Assembly (NCBI GenBank): GCA_934476675.1
Contig: CAKSOE010000001.1
Coordinates: forward strand, 343,930-407,929
DNA: 64,000 nt
Source of the DNA: an uncultured Clostridia bacterium
Lineage (GTDB): Bacteria; Bacillota; Clostridia; UBA1381
Reading direction: 5' to 3'
Shown: positions 43,441-53,099 of the stretch, one piece after another
How the letters are laid out: the number at the start of each line of letters is the position of its first letter
Numbering within the stretch: position 1 is the stretch's first letter
Translations under genes and position numbers: made by a program
Notes under the pieces: generated by a model
Seen by the model: the letters and a program-made list of their open reading frames with translations, nothing else
Databases searched by the model: none
Told to the model about the DNA's origin: nothing

Positions 43441-43931
43441 AATATTTTGAATTAACAGGCGTAGACGAGTGGATAGCCTGGCTAAAAACGTGTCAAAACA
43501 GCGAGCTTGAACAAATGAACGACCGTATAGCACGGTCTGTAGTTATACAGGGTTATAATAATACAGCAAGACGTACACCGCGCCGTACCGGGCGTTTGGT
43601 GCAGTCGTTAAACCAGGGCGCGCCAGAGAGTTATACAAAAATACAGGTTACAGCGTCGTCGTTTATAGTGGTATATGGTACGTGTGTTCCTTACGCCGAG
43701 TACGTAGAAACAGGCTTTAGCCAGGCTAAGCGTAAAGGGCAGTTTGTACCCGGTTACTGGTCCGGGGGTACATTCCACTATGTCAAAGGCAGTAAAACGG
43801 GTATGGTCCTTACCGGGAAAGTGGTAGAAGGTCGTCATATGTTTGAAAAGTCTTTAGATGATTTTGCAAACGGCGACTTAGAAACTATCGTATTATTTGA
43901 ATTTCGCAGACTATACAGCCTGTTGTTTTAA
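43437..43931 (+). CDS. HK97 gp10-like head completion protein
   Basis: 164 residues. NNTARRTPRRTGRLVQSLNQG and VVYGTCVPYAEYVETGF followed by GRHMFEKSLDD is the gp10 pattern. It completes the head-tail interface. ATGA overlap with the previous gene. Confidence 0.82.
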   Translation: MKYFELTGVDEWIAWLKTCQNSELEQMNDRIARSVVIQGYNNTARRTPRRTGRLVQSLNQGAPESYTKIQVTASSFIVVYGTCVPYAEYVETGFSQAKRKGQFVPGYWSGGTFHYVKGSKTGMVLTGKVVEGRHMFEKSLDDFANGDLETIVLFEFRRLYSLLF

Positions 43932-43943
43932 GAAGGTGACTGT

Positions 43944-44420
43944 ATGGACTATGAAACTGAATTAACAGCGGTGCAGACATTTATAAAAAAAGCGGCCGGC
44001 CTTAACAGCTGGCGGCGTACTGCTGTACCGCCTAAACTTGCGCGTCCCGTTGTGTTATGGGAAAGCCCATACAGAGGACGCGCAAGGCATTTAAGCCGCT
44101 GGACGTATCAGCAAACCATAAAATATTACGGCAAGCTGTTTGTAAATGATGTAGCCGAAAGCAACAGGCTACAGGAACTTTTGATACAGCGCTTAGAAGA
44201 TACTTGCGGTGTTTTACCCTTAACAGATGATAAGGGTAACCGTATAGGTTGGATAAAAAACGCAGTATTTGATTTTAACGACGCGTCCGACAGTTTAGAT
44301 ATATCGTTTACGTTATCTTACGAAGTTGCATACGAAAGGGCAAGGCCTACCGAGCCGCCCGCTCCGCGATACGTCGGTACAAGGGTAACGTTAAACGAAG
44401 AAAATAAGGAAAGGGGCTAA
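43944..44420 (+). CDS. Probable tail terminator/completion protein
   Basis: 158 residues. ARPVVLWESPYRGRARHLSRWTYQQTIKYYGKLFV and a closing strand SFTLSYEVAYERARP resemble the small alpha/beta tail terminators located before sheath or tube genes. Identification mainly by position. Confidence 0.62.
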   Translation: MDYETELTAVQTFIKKAAGLNSWRRTAVPPKLARPVVLWESPYRGRARHLSRWTYQQTIKYYGKLFVNDVAESNRLQELLIQRLEDTCGVLPLTDDKGNRIGWIKNAVFDFNDASDSLDISFTLSYEVAYERARPTEPPAPRYVGTRVTLNEENKERG

Positions 44421-44424
44421 AGCT

Positions 44425-44622
44425 ATGGCAAGCAAAAAGGAAACCGCTGTAACTGAAGCGGTGTTTACAAAAACCGAGCTTATAGAACACGCCGCAGAGC
44501 TGGGAACTACGTCCGAACTTATGGCGGGGGCTTTAGTGTCGGTAAAAAAAGAACAAATAACAAGAGCAGACGCGGTAAACGCCGTTAAAGCGTTTGAAAA
44601 CCGTGTTGTAGGAAAGGAGTAA
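44425..44622 (+). CDS. Small helical tail-region protein
   Basis: 65 residues, all helix (FTKTELIEHAAELGTTSELMAGALVSVKKEQITRADAVNAVKAFENR). It lies between the tail terminator and sheath genes, as short proteins do in PBSX-like phages. Role unknown. Confidence 0.65.
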   Translation: MASKKETAVTEAVFTKTELIEHAAELGTTSELMAGALVSVKKEQITRADAVNAVKAFENRVVGKE

Positions 44623-44628
44623 TTTACT

Positions 44629-46023
44629 ATGGCTGGAACATTTACAAAAGGCGTAAGCAAAGTCCTTAGCGGTGTGTATTCCCGTATAGTTGCTGTAATT
44701 AACAGTATTACGGCTGGCACACGCGGCGTAGTGGCTTACCCATTTACGAGTGACTGGGGACCTGTAAACGTCCTTACCCCCGTAAATATCGGTGAGTTTA
44801 ACGAACTATACCACGCTGAAGATACCACGCTTACAGCAAAAAAGATTTACAAACACGCAGCTAACGGCGCACCGTCTAAGCTGCTTGCCTACCGTATGGC
44901 AACTACAGACGCCGCAAAAGCTACGTGTACTTTGGGCGAGGGCGGTTTACAGCTGGAAACGCTGTACCCTACTACCCGTCCGTTTACTATTGTCGTTAAA
45001 GACGGTGTAGCAACAGGCAGTAAAACGATAGAACTAATCGAAAACGGTGTAAAATTGTTGTCGGTTACCGACACGACTGTTAGCGGACTTGCTAAACAGA
45101 TTAACGCTTCGGAGTATATCCGCACCAAGAACGCAGACAGTATTACAACACTACCCGCTAACGCAAATTCTATAGCGTTTTCCGGGGGTAAAAATGGTAA
45201 TAGCGTTACCGTTACACAGTATACCGCATTTCTTGAAGAAGTGGAAAGCGACGCGACCGCTAATGCTTTTTCACTTGACGGCGTTTCTGACACGTCTATT
45301 ATTACAAGTGTTATCACCTGGCTTAAACGAGTACGCCAGGAAGGGCTTTACATAACGTTTGTAACTGGCGGTCCGTCGTCCTGGGACGGTGACACGTCGG
45401 CGGCAGACACAGCTTCCGTAGGCTATAACTACAGAGCTGTAATTAACGTGGGTAACGGTTGTGACGATTATACTGCCGCAGATATGGCAATTTTTGTAGC
45501 CGCAAGGGTAGCAGCTGTAGCGCTTAACAGAACGCTTACAGATGAAACCGTACCGTATACGAAAGTTAATAAGGTACTTAAAAAGACCGTGAGGGAAACC
45601 GCAAAACAAAAGGGTACGCTGTTATTTGTTAAAAACGGCGACTTTGTGGAAATCGACGAGGGTGTAAACACTCTTACAGCTCCGGGCGACGGTGAACGTA
45701 AGGAATTTGGTAAAATTCGTGTATCTAATACGCTGGACTATGTTACAAAAGACCTTGAAGCCTTCGGCAATGAGTATAAAAAAACCAAGTCCAATACGGC
45801 TGAAGCCCGCCAGTGTTACGCTACGCTTGTTGAGGAACAATATTTAAAACCGCTTATCAATGACGAGGTTATCAAAGACGGTTGCTATTATAAACCAGAC
45901 CCGGAGTATCACGGCGACAGTGCGGTATATACCCCGGCTATTGATGAAGCATACTTCGTAGCTGATATTACGCCTGTAGACAGTATGGAGCGTATTTATC
46001 AGACTATCGGCGTAAATTTCTAA
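44629..46023 (+). CDS. Contractile tail sheath protein (XkdK-like)
   Basis: 464 residues. TAGTRGVVAYPFTSDWGPVN near the N-terminus and a C-terminal core YVAD-type end (YFVADITPVDSMERIYQTIGVNF) are those of phage sheath proteins. Its presence defines a myovirus-like tail. The tube gene follows after 20 bases. Confidence 0.87.
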   Translation: MAGTFTKGVSKVLSGVYSRIVAVINSITAGTRGVVAYPFTSDWGPVNVLTPVNIGEFNELYHAEDTTLTAKKIYKHAANGAPSKLLAYRMATTDAAKATCTLGEGGLQLETLYPTTRPFTIVVKDGVATGSKTIELIENGVKLLSVTDTTVSGLAKQINASEYIRTKNADSITTLPANANSIAFSGGKNGNSVTVTQYTAFLEEVESDATANAFSLDGVSDTSIITSVITWLKRVRQEGLYITFVTGGPSSWDGDTSAADTASVGYNYRAVINVGNGCDDYTAADMAIFVAARVAAVALNRTLTDETVPYTKVNKVLKKTVRETAKQKGTLLFVKNGDFVEIDEGVNTLTAPGDGERKEFGKIRVSNTLDYVTKDLEAFGNEYKKTKSNTAEARQCYATLVEEQYLKPLINDEVIKDGCYYKPDPEYHGDSAVYTPAIDEAYFVADITPVDSMERIYQTIGVNF

Positions 46024-46043
46024 GGAAAGCGAGGTACTAAACT

Positions 46044-46460
46044 ATGTATGATGTAAACGACGTAATTAACGGGTTATATGGTTACTGCTACGACGAAAAC
46101 GGACAGCAGATACAGAGTGCGCAGAGCTTTGAAACTACCGTAGAATTTGAAAAGGAAGCCGTAAAACAGGCTGGTAAATTTATGGATAGCCACAAAGTTA
46201 TGAGCGGCAGCGGCAGCGGTACAATGACTATACATAAGCTGGATAGCAGACTACAGCGTAAAGTAGCTGAAAATCCTACAGCTAAGTATAACTATATCGG
46301 AAAGCTGGCAGACCCGACCGCAAGGGGCGAAGAAGCTATTATGTATAAGGGTGTGTCTTTTGACAGTGTAGAGCTTACAAAGTATGAGCTGGGCGCTATT
46401 GTAGACGCGGAATTTCCTTTTACATTCGACGATTACGAGTATATTAACAGTATTGATTAA
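46044..46460 (+). CDS. Tail tube protein (XkdM-like)
   Basis: 138 residues. YDVNDVINGLYGYCYDENGQQIQSAQSFE and ADPTARGEEAIMYKGVSFDSVELTKYELGAIVDAEFPFTFDDYEYI match the tube family of PBSX-like phages. It is followed by a terminator, consistent with high expression. Confidence 0.85.
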   Translation: MYDVNDVINGLYGYCYDENGQQIQSAQSFETTVEFEKEAVKQAGKFMDSHKVMSGSGSGTMTIHKLDSRLQRKVAENPTAKYNYIGKLADPTARGEEAIMYKGVSFDSVELTKYELGAIVDAEFPFTFDDYEYINSID

Positions 46461-46465
46461 ACAAC

Positions 46466-46496
46466 GGGACGCGGTAATATGCGTCCCTTTTATTTT
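46466..46496 (+). terminator. Terminator after sheath and tube genes
   Basis: GGGACGC (46466-46472) with GCGTCCC (46481-46487), 8-base loop, then TTTTATTTT. It would reduce transcription into the chaperone and tape measure genes relative to the abundant tail proteins. Confidence 0.8.
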
Positions 46497-46517
46497 AAGA
46501 AAGGTAGGTAATTTACT

Positions 46518-47006
46518 ATGGCAGAAGCAAAAAACGAAAAAGCAAAAATTTTAGGCGAGGAAGAAACTACGGTAGCGTCGTACTTGTCGCTGGAAGATGT
46601 TTTAGGCATTGATAACGACAAACTTACGGCAGTTGCTAAAGGTGAATTTGATACCGAAAAGCTGGGTACTATTCCCTTTAGTGCTATAAATCACACAGAG
46701 TATAAACAGGCAAAACACGACTGTCTGAAAATCGACGTTATAGACGGTGCGGTACAGACAAACGTGGACGACGATAAACTAATGGTTAAAATCGTATTGC
46801 TTGCGGTGGATAAGGACGACCGCAGTAATTTTACATTCGCTAATAAGGCATTGCTGGAAAAGCTGAACGTACATACAGCAGACGCGGCTTTAGGCGTGTT
46901 GCTGTCGCCCGGTGAAATTGTAAACTTCGCTGTAGCGGTGCAGAATATAAGCGGCTTCGGAAAGAAACAGGCTAAAAAGGACGAAGAAGCAATAAAAAAC
47001 TGCTAA
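46518..47006 (+). CDS. Tail assembly chaperone, short form (XkdN-like)
   Basis: 162 residues. MAEAKNEKAKILGEEETTVASYLSLEDVLGIDNDKL is acidic and helical, as in XkdN/gpG-type chaperones placed between tube and tape measure. The last codons contain the slippery A AAA AAC sequence, so part of the ribosomes should make the longer product listed next. AAAGGTAGG precedes the ATG. Confidence 0.82.
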   Translation: MAEAKNEKAKILGEEETTVASYLSLEDVLGIDNDKLTAVAKGEFDTEKLGTIPFSAINHTEYKQAKHDCLKIDVIDGAVQTNVDDDKLMVKIVLLAVDKDDRSNFTFANKALLEKLNVHTADAALGVLLSPGEIVNFAVAVQNISGFGKKQAKKDEEAIKNC

Positions 47007-47176
47007 AATCTAACAGGGAAGCAAAGTTATTAGCGTACATCTGGAACACTTTAGGCAAGTGGCCGGGTGACGTGTATAACCGCCCCCCGTTAGAACGCGA
47101 ATTTATATACCAGGCCACCCTTCTTAAAATAAAGGAAGAAAACAAGGCAGCACGTAAAAATAAGGCTTCCAAGTAA
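46518..47176 (+). CDS. Tail assembly chaperone, frameshifted long form
   Basis: A -1 shift at 46994-47000 joins the first 161 codons to a 58-codon extension (47000-47176) that reads LLKSNREAKLLAYIWNTLGKWPGDVYNRPPLEREF and ends before the tape measure gene. The extension has no start codon or ribosome site of its own, so it can only be made by frameshifting. This is the gpG/gpGT arrangement. Total about 219 residues. Confidence 0.8.
46994..47000 (+). other. Programmed -1 frameshift slippery heptamer
   Basis: A AAA AAC in the zero frame of the chaperone gene, four bases before its TAA stop. The X XXY YYZ form is canonical. No strong downstream pseudoknot is obvious to me. Confidence 0.8.
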
Positions 47177-47188
47177 AGGGGTGTTAAA

Positions 47189-50100
47189 ATGGCCGAGTTT
47201 ACTATGGGTGCTTCCCTAAAAATGACGAATAATTTTAGCGCGCCTATGTCAGCGGCTACACAGTCGGCAGAGCATTTTAAGCAGACACTTAACACCGCCG
47301 ACCAAGCTGTAGGAAACCTTGACAAAGGACTAAGCAAAATTCACGGAAAAGGTTTACAGGAGCTTAGTACATCTGCTTCACAAGCGGCTACGGCGGCAAA
47401 CAGCGTTGTAGCACCTGTAGACGGTATAGTAACGTCTACAAATAAAGCCTTAAACGCTATTCAGTCATTTAATAGGGGCTGGCAGACCGTAAAACAGCTA
47501 CCGAGTACGCTACATAATATCGGTAGTGCATTAAAAACAAATGTAGCAGACGGCTTTGTAAGTGCGAAGCTGCAAGCGTCTTTATTTGTCGCGTCTGTAA
47601 AGGCTGTAGGCAAGCAAAAGTTTACGGGTATGGTAAACAGCATAAAACAGCTAAAAAGTACGTTGACAGAGGGTAAAACAGGCGTACAGGGACTTGCTAC
47701 GTCGCTTAAAAACATAGGCAAAATCAGTATCGCAAGCACGGTAAACGCCGTGCGAAATCTTACGCAGAGTATGAAAGAATTTGCTAAGATAAAAATAAGC
47801 GGAATAAGTGACAAGCTAAAAGGTCTAAAGAACAGTTTTACAGACGGCAAAACCGGGGCTTCCGGGTTATTTGCCGCGTTAAAAAAGGTAGCCGGGGTTA
47901 GTTTTAACGCCCTACATACCGGGCTATCAAAAATCGGCAGTTTAGCGAAATCAGCCGGGAGCGCTGTGGCGAGCGGTTTAGGTAACGCTGTAAAGACCAC
48001 GGCAAAAGGCTTAGGTGTTGCGGCGGCAGCCGGGGCGGCTGGTGTAACGGCACTTGTTACGCAGTCGGTTAAAGCATTTGGTGACTATGAACAGTTAGTA
48101 GGCGGTGTAGAAACCCTATTTAAAGATAACGCCGGGACCGTGCAGAATTACGCGAATAATGCGTATAAGACAGCCGGGTTATCTGCTAACGATTATATGG
48201 AAACCGTTACAAGTTTTTCGGCGAGTTTGTTACAGGGCTTAGGCGGTGACACTGCTAAAGCGGCAAGCTACGCAGACTTAGCTATAACCGATATGGCAGA
48301 TAACGCTAACAAAATGGGTACTGGTATGGATATGATACAAAACGCATACCAGGGCTTCGCTAAACAAAACTATACAATGCTGGATAACTTAAAGCTGGGT
48401 TACGGCGGTACAAAAACAGAAATGGAAAGACTGTTAGCCGACGCGTCTAAGCTGTCTGGAAAAAAGTTTGACATATCTTCATTTTCGGATATTGTAGAAG
48501 CTATCCACGTTGTACAGGAAAATATGGATATAACAGGTACAACGGCGAAAGAAGCGGCGACGACTATACAAGGGTCTGCTTCCTCTATGAAGGCAGCCTG
48601 GGGCAATATGCTTGTTGCACTTACAACGGGCGGCGACGACTTTAACAGGTGCTTAGATAATCTTGTAGACAGCGCCTTAACGTTTGGTAAGAACGTCATA
48701 CCCGTAGTACAGTCAGCATTAACCGGGGTAGGTAAACTTATAGAAGGGTTAGCCCCCGTCGTAGCACAGGTGCTACCGGGTTTGCTTAATTCTGTATTAC
48801 CCGGTCTGTTAAATGCAGCCACATCTATTATAGACAGTCTTGTAACGGCGTTACCGGGGCTTATATCAACTATTACGCCCAGCGTTGTAAGCGGCGTGAT
48901 ACAAATATTTACGAGCCTGGCACAGTGTATACCACAAGTAATATTAACGGGCTTAGACTTAGTTATAGGTTTAGCCCAGGGCATTACACAGGGTTTACCT
49001 CAAATAATGCAAGTTGCAGTACAAAGTATATCGTCGTATATAACAGGTTTGGCAAGCCGTGTACCAGATATTATGAACACAGCTACGCAGCTTTTGTTAG
49101 CGTTGGCACAAGGTATTACACAGAACTTACCGACATTGATACAAACAGGTTTACAAGCTGTAGTGTCGTTTGTACAGGGTATAGTATCTAATTTGCCAGC
49201 GTTATTGTCGGCGGCTATGCAGTGTATTATGTCACTTGTACAGGGTATTATAGCGAATTTACCGCAAATACTACAAGCCGGGGTACAGGTAATTACAATG
49301 CTTGTACAGGGTATTGTAACTATGCTTCCTATGCTGATACAGTCGGGTATACAGCTTATAATAACTTTGTTGCAAGGAATTATACAAAATTTGCCGCAAA
49401 TACTACAAGCCGGGGTACAAATTATTGTAACTTTGGCTTGTGGGCTTATACAGGCAATTCCGCAGCTTGTGGCGGCAGTGCCACAATTAGTATCGGCTAT
49501 TATAGACGTAATACTTAATACTAACTGGCTGGACGTAGGCTGGCAGATAGTAAAGGGTATCGGCAGCGGTCTTTTAGACGGTATAAAAAGCATTTTCGGC
49601 GGTGGCGGTAAAGAGGGTGGCGCTTCTTTAACAGAGGGCGCGGCTTCCGGGATAACGTCTAACCTGGGTGCGGTGTCTAATGCAACGTCGCAAATATCCG
49701 CAACAATGACACAAGGGCTACAGTCCGGGACAACAGACTTTAACACGTTTGGAGCTAACGCCACTAACTCTATAGCAAGCGGCATTACTACAAATGCCGG
49801 GGCTGTATATGACAGTGCGGCGGCTTTAGGTCCCGGAATATCAACAAGTCTAAGTACAAGTTTAGCCGCTGTAGACACAACGGCGACGACCAGCGCGTTA
49901 GGTACAAATATCACAAATGGCGTAACGGCTGGAATACAAACGGGTACGGGAAGCGTTGTAGCAGCTGCTAACGATATGTCAGCACAGGCACAGGGCGCTA
50001 TAAACAGCGGTATGTTAAACATATCAGCGTCATTCGGTACACTTGATACAAGTGCTATTACAAGCAAATGCACAGAGGTTGTACAGGCATTTACCGACGG

Positions 50101-50659
50101 AATGGCAAACGCTAACAGCGTTGTAGCAAACGGTATAGCGACTATCACAAGTACACTTAATTCTTGTGACTTGTACAGTTGTGGCGTAAATATAATGCAA
50201 GGCTTAAATAACGGTATGCAGTCTATGAGTGGGTCTATAATGGCTACCGCTCAAAGTATTGCTAACAGTGTTAAGTCTACTATAAATTCGGCGTTAGCTA
50301 TACACAGTCCGTCCCGCGTGCTATTTGAAAGCGGTGAATACACAGGCGAGGGCTTCGCAAACGGCTTACTTAGCCTTATTAACAAAGTTAAGGCTAACGC
50401 CCAGACGATAGCAGATACAGCTGTAGAGCCGTTCAGTCGAAACGGAACAGCCGGGGACATAGCGGCAAGCGGACCGATTACAAATAATACGGGACGCACA
50501 AGCGGCGGTCTTAAAGTAATGATAGAAAATCTTATTTTACAAAACGTCGGCGACAAAGACCCGAAACAGCTTGTAAAAGAAATCTTAGCAGAGCTTTACG
50601 CACAGTTGGGCGGGGACAATGAGTTACTAAGCGACGTAGATATGGGGGTATTGTTATGA
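47189..50659 (+). CDS. Tail tape measure protein
   Basis: 1156 residues. Charged and coiled N-terminal third, then hydrophobic segments including SVKAFGDYEQLVGGVETLF and YADLAITDMADNANKMGTGM, a motif pair found in Firmicutes tape measures. Around 48950-49480 a hydrophobic heptad-like unit of roughly 20 residues (LVQGI..NLPQILQAGVQ type) repeats many times. Length should set the tail at about 170 nm if the usual 1.5 angstrom per residue applies. Start ATG after AAAGGGGTG. Confidence 0.9.
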   Translation: MAEFTMGASLKMTNNFSAPMSAATQSAEHFKQTLNTADQAVGNLDKGLSKIHGKGLQELSTSASQAATAANSVVAPVDGIVTSTNKALNAIQSFNRGWQTVKQLPSTLHNIGSALKTNVADGFVSAKLQASLFVASVKAVGKQKFTGMVNSIKQLKSTLTEGKTGVQGLATSLKNIGKISIASTVNAVRNLTQSMKEFAKIKISGISDKLKGLKNSFTDGKTGASGLFAALKKVAGVSFNALHTGLSKIGSLAKSAGSAVASGLGNAVKTTAKGLGVAAAAGAAGVTALVTQSVKAFGDYEQLVGGVETLFKDNAGTVQNYANNAYKTAGLSANDYMETVTSFSASLLQGLGGDTAKAASYADLAITDMADNANKMGTGMDMIQNAYQGFAKQNYTMLDNLKLGYGGTKTEMERLLADASKLSGKKFDISSFSDIVEAIHVVQENMDITGTTAKEAATTIQGSASSMKAAWGNMLVALTTGGDDFNRCLDNLVDSALTFGKNVIPVVQSALTGVGKLIEGLAPVVAQVLPGLLNSVLPGLLNAATSIIDSLVTALPGLISTITPSVVSGVIQIFTSLAQCIPQVILTGLDLVIGLAQGITQGLPQIMQVAVQSISSYITGLASRVPDIMNTATQLLLALAQGITQNLPTLIQTGLQAVVSFVQGIVSNLPALLSAAMQCIMSLVQGIIANLPQILQAGVQVITMLVQGIVTMLPMLIQSGIQLIITLLQGIIQNLPQILQAGVQIIVTLACGLIQAIPQLVAAVPQLVSAIIDVILNTNWLDVGWQIVKGIGSGLLDGIKSIFGGGGKEGGASLTEGAASGITSNLGAVSNATSQISATMTQGLQSGTTDFNTFGANATNSIASGITTNAGAVYDSAAALGPGISTSLSTSLAAVDTTATTSALGTNITNGVTAGIQTGTGSVVAAANDMSAQAQGAINSGMLNISASFGTLDTSAITSKCTEVVQAFTDGMANANSVVANGIATITSTLNSCDLYSCGVNIMQGLNNGMQSMSGSIMATAQSIANSVKSTINSALAIHSPSRVLFESGEYTGEGFANGLLSLINKVKANAQTIADTAVEPFSRNGTAGDIAASGPITNNTGRTSGGLKVMIENLILQNVGDKDPKQLVKEILAELYAQLGGDNELLSDVDMGVLL

Positions 50660-51393
50660 AGTTAGGAATAGATGTAGACATCACAATAAAAGCCCCGGAC
50701 GGTGCTTACGTTACTATCCCGGTAGTCCCGGAAGAAATAACCTACGACGACGGGAGCGGAACACCTACAACCGTTTCCGTCTTAAATATAGGTAACATAG
50801 ACTTTTACAATGGCGTTGAACTTGATACTCTTAGTTTTTCGTCGTTTTTCCCGGCACGGTATGACGCCGGGTATTGCAGATACCCGGAACTAAAAAAGCC
50901 TACCGATTACCGAAATCAAATAAGCAGTTGGAAAGGCGGCAATACGGGAACGTATGTAGAGGACGCGGCAGTATTACAGGTTATTATCCCCGCCGCTGGT
51001 ATTAACAAGTCTATGAAGGTGTCTAAATTCACCTGGAAATTTAAAGGTTTTGAGGGTGACATATATTACGATATTACCTTTAAAGAGGAAAAAACGATAA
51101 CGCCTATACAGGTATCTTCCGGGGTGGTTGTGGCAGAAGAAACAAGAGAGCCAGAGCCAGTACCAGAGCCAGTAAAGGAAATCGTTAAGGGTAGTACCGT
51201 AAAATTTAAGGGTGGTCCAGTGTATACGTCGGCAAACGCCACAAGAGCCGCAGCTACACGAGGGGAAGCTACTTGTGAATGTACCATAGTGTATAATGGC
51301 AGTCACCCCTTCCACCTTATAGGCGGTGGCGGTAGTGGCGGTGCTAACCGTGTCTACGGTTGGTGCGACGCCGAAAATTGCGAAGCTATTTAG
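50656..51393 (+). CDS. Tail hub-associated protein (XkdP-like)
   Basis: 245 residues. The N-terminal domain (VDITIKAPDGAYVTIPVVPEEITYDDGSG ... ITFKEEKTITP) resembles XkdP. A Pro/Glu linker (EPEPVPEPVKE) leads to a C-terminal part with KGGPVYTSANA, CECTIVYNGSHPFHLIGG that looks like an SH3-type wall-binding domain rather than the usual LysM. Overlaps the tape measure stop by four bases. Confidence 0.72.
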   Translation: MKLGIDVDITIKAPDGAYVTIPVVPEEITYDDGSGTPTTVSVLNIGNIDFYNGVELDTLSFSSFFPARYDAGYCRYPELKKPTDYRNQISSWKGGNTGTYVEDAAVLQVIIPAAGINKSMKVSKFTWKFKGFEGDIYYDITFKEEKTITPIQVSSGVVVAEETREPEPVPEPVKEIVKGSTVKFKGGPVYTSANATRAAATRGEATCECTIVYNGSHPFHLIGGGGSGGANRVYGWCDAENCEAI

Positions 51394-51404
51394 GGGGTGC
51401 GTCA

Positions 51405-52580
51405 ATGAGTTTTACCGCGACGATAGCGGGTACTGATGTTACAAGAGCGTTGACAGCACCCCCTACGATAACAGACCAAATTAACGCTAATTGCTGTACA
51501 TTGCAGTTTTCAGTACAGCAACAGAAAAACCCACAAAATCTAATAGGTAAATCTGTCGAAATTTTAAAAGACGGTGAATGTTGGTTTTACGGAAAAATAC
51601 GCAAACAAGACGGAACAGCGACGGGCGACGTACAGTTTACCGTTTATGACCCGTTGTTTACCTTCAGCAGATTTAGCGACGATTTTTACTTTAAAAACCA
51701 AACAGCTACGCAGATATTTACAGCTGTAGCGGAAAGGGCAAGCGTACAGCTGGGCGACATAGCTAATACTGAAGCCGTGTTCCCCCAGCTGTACTACCCT
51801 AACGCAACTGCTGAAAAAGTATGTGTAGACGCACTGGCACGAACACGAAAAGCTAACGGGCGTAAGTTTTGGTACAGGTTTGACCCTGTAAGTAAAACCG
51901 TTGTAATGTTTGAACGGAGCGTACCCACCGACATATGGGTATTTAAAACAGGCTTTAACCTTACAAACGCCAGTAAGTCGGACAGCGCTGTAGATACGTT
52001 TACGAGTATTAAGCTGGTAAACCGTGAAACGGGGCAAATAGTAGTTAAGACAAATGACGCAGTAGCCGACGAATACGACCTACACACACAAATGTTTGAG
52101 GAAGTAAGCGACGACAGCGTGGACTTAAATCAGCAAGCGGCAGAAACGCTAAAGGAAAAATCAAAACTTACTACTACAATGACATTAGAGGGTATTAACC
52201 CTAATGGGCTTATACCGAGGTTGTACAGCGGTGACGCCATTTACGTTGAAGAACCTAATACGGGTTTAGTCGGTGGCTATTATATCCGTAACGTGACACA
52301 CGTAATCGAAGCCGATAGCTTAGTAACGTTGTCTATGGATATAGTCACAGCCCCGGACTTACCCGAAATACAGGTAACCGACGCAGATAAAACGACGACC
52401 GACAGCGGTGTTAAGAAAGAGAGTAAAAAGGAAAGTGAAACACCTGTATATCTTCAGCCAGACGGTAAGATTTATCATAAATCAAACTGTCCCGTTATTG
52501 AGGGGTGCAAGTGTACAAAAACAAACAAGGAAGCGGCAAAGAAAAAAGGTGCGTTACAGTGTGCCGTATGTAAAGCGTAG
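51405..52580 (+). CDS. Baseplate hub protein (XkdQ-like) with C-terminal cysteine domain
   Basis: 391 residues from the ATG at 51405 (AGGGGGTGCG upstream). The main body is the hub fold of XkdQ/gpD type. The last about 45 residues read YHKSNCPVIEGCKCTKTNKEAAKKKGALQCAVCK, like the Ada metal-binding domain (C...C, AxxxG, CxxC). A metal-binding spike tip or a borrowed domain is likely. This addition is not part of the usual hub. Confidence 0.74.
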   Translation: MSFTATIAGTDVTRALTAPPTITDQINANCCTLQFSVQQQKNPQNLIGKSVEILKDGECWFYGKIRKQDGTATGDVQFTVYDPLFTFSRFSDDFYFKNQTATQIFTAVAERASVQLGDIANTEAVFPQLYYPNATAEKVCVDALARTRKANGRKFWYRFDPVSKTVVMFERSVPTDIWVFKTGFNLTNASKSDSAVDTFTSIKLVNRETGQIVVKTNDAVADEYDLHTQMFEEVSDDSVDLNQQAAETLKEKSKLTTTMTLEGINPNGLIPRLYSGDAIYVEEPNTGLVGGYYIRNVTHVIEADSLVTLSMDIVTAPDLPEIQVTDADKTTTDSGVKKESKKESETPVYLQPDGKIYHKSNCPVIEGCKCTKTNKEAAKKKGALQCAVCKA

Positions 52581-52591
52581 GGGGTGTAAAT

Positions 52592-53086
52592 ATGCCGACA
52601 GATATATTAAAACAGATAAGGGGAACGCCCACGCCGGGCGTAGGCGAATTACGTATAGCCACAGCTGTAACGTGCGACCCCGACCCTACTACGTTTGTGC
52701 TTAACGGTACAGAAATAGCCTTAGACGCTTCTGTATTCACGATACCCATTAGCGTATACCCTATCTGCAAGGGCGACACGTTTTACGTATTGCCTGTAGC
52801 CGGGAGTGACAAACAGCACTGGGGTATTATCGGAAAAGTAAATAATACAAATGCCGTCGGTGTTATGACAAGTGCTACAGCTTGCCAGGTACAAGGAATA
52901 GGCAGAGCCTACACGGCAGCCGACCTACTTATACCACCTTACATAGCTATTGACGGCAACTTTAGCAATGGTAATACGCACAGCCACGGAGCTTTTACGC
53001 GCCCGCTTAAAACCGGGGACCGTGTAATACTCTACCCTGTAGCTGTAGGCGGTGCTGTCAAGTATGCTATTGCAAACTACTATTAA
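52592..53086 (+). CDS. Baseplate protein (DUF2577/XkdR-like)
   Basis: 164 residues, beta-rich with GDTFYVLPVAGSDKQHWGIIGKV and GDRVILYPVAVGG. Position between hub and gp25-like genes matches XkdR. A His-containing NGNTHSHGAF loop resembles tail-spike metal sites. Confidence 0.7.
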   Translation: MPTDILKQIRGTPTPGVGELRIATAVTCDPDPTTFVLNGTEIALDASVFTIPISVYPICKGDTFYVLPVAGSDKQHWGIIGKVNNTNAVGVMTSATACQVQGIGRAYTAADLLIPPYIAIDGNFSNGNTHSHGAFTRPLKTGDRVILYPVAVGGAVKYAIANYY

Positions 53087-53099
53087 AGGGGGCTAACGT

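Noticed and set aside
49000..50148. 382-codon minus-strand frame opposite the tape measure gene
   Set aside because: Repetitive Cys/Ile/Pro-rich translation with no ribosome site; it mirrors the repeats of the real gene.
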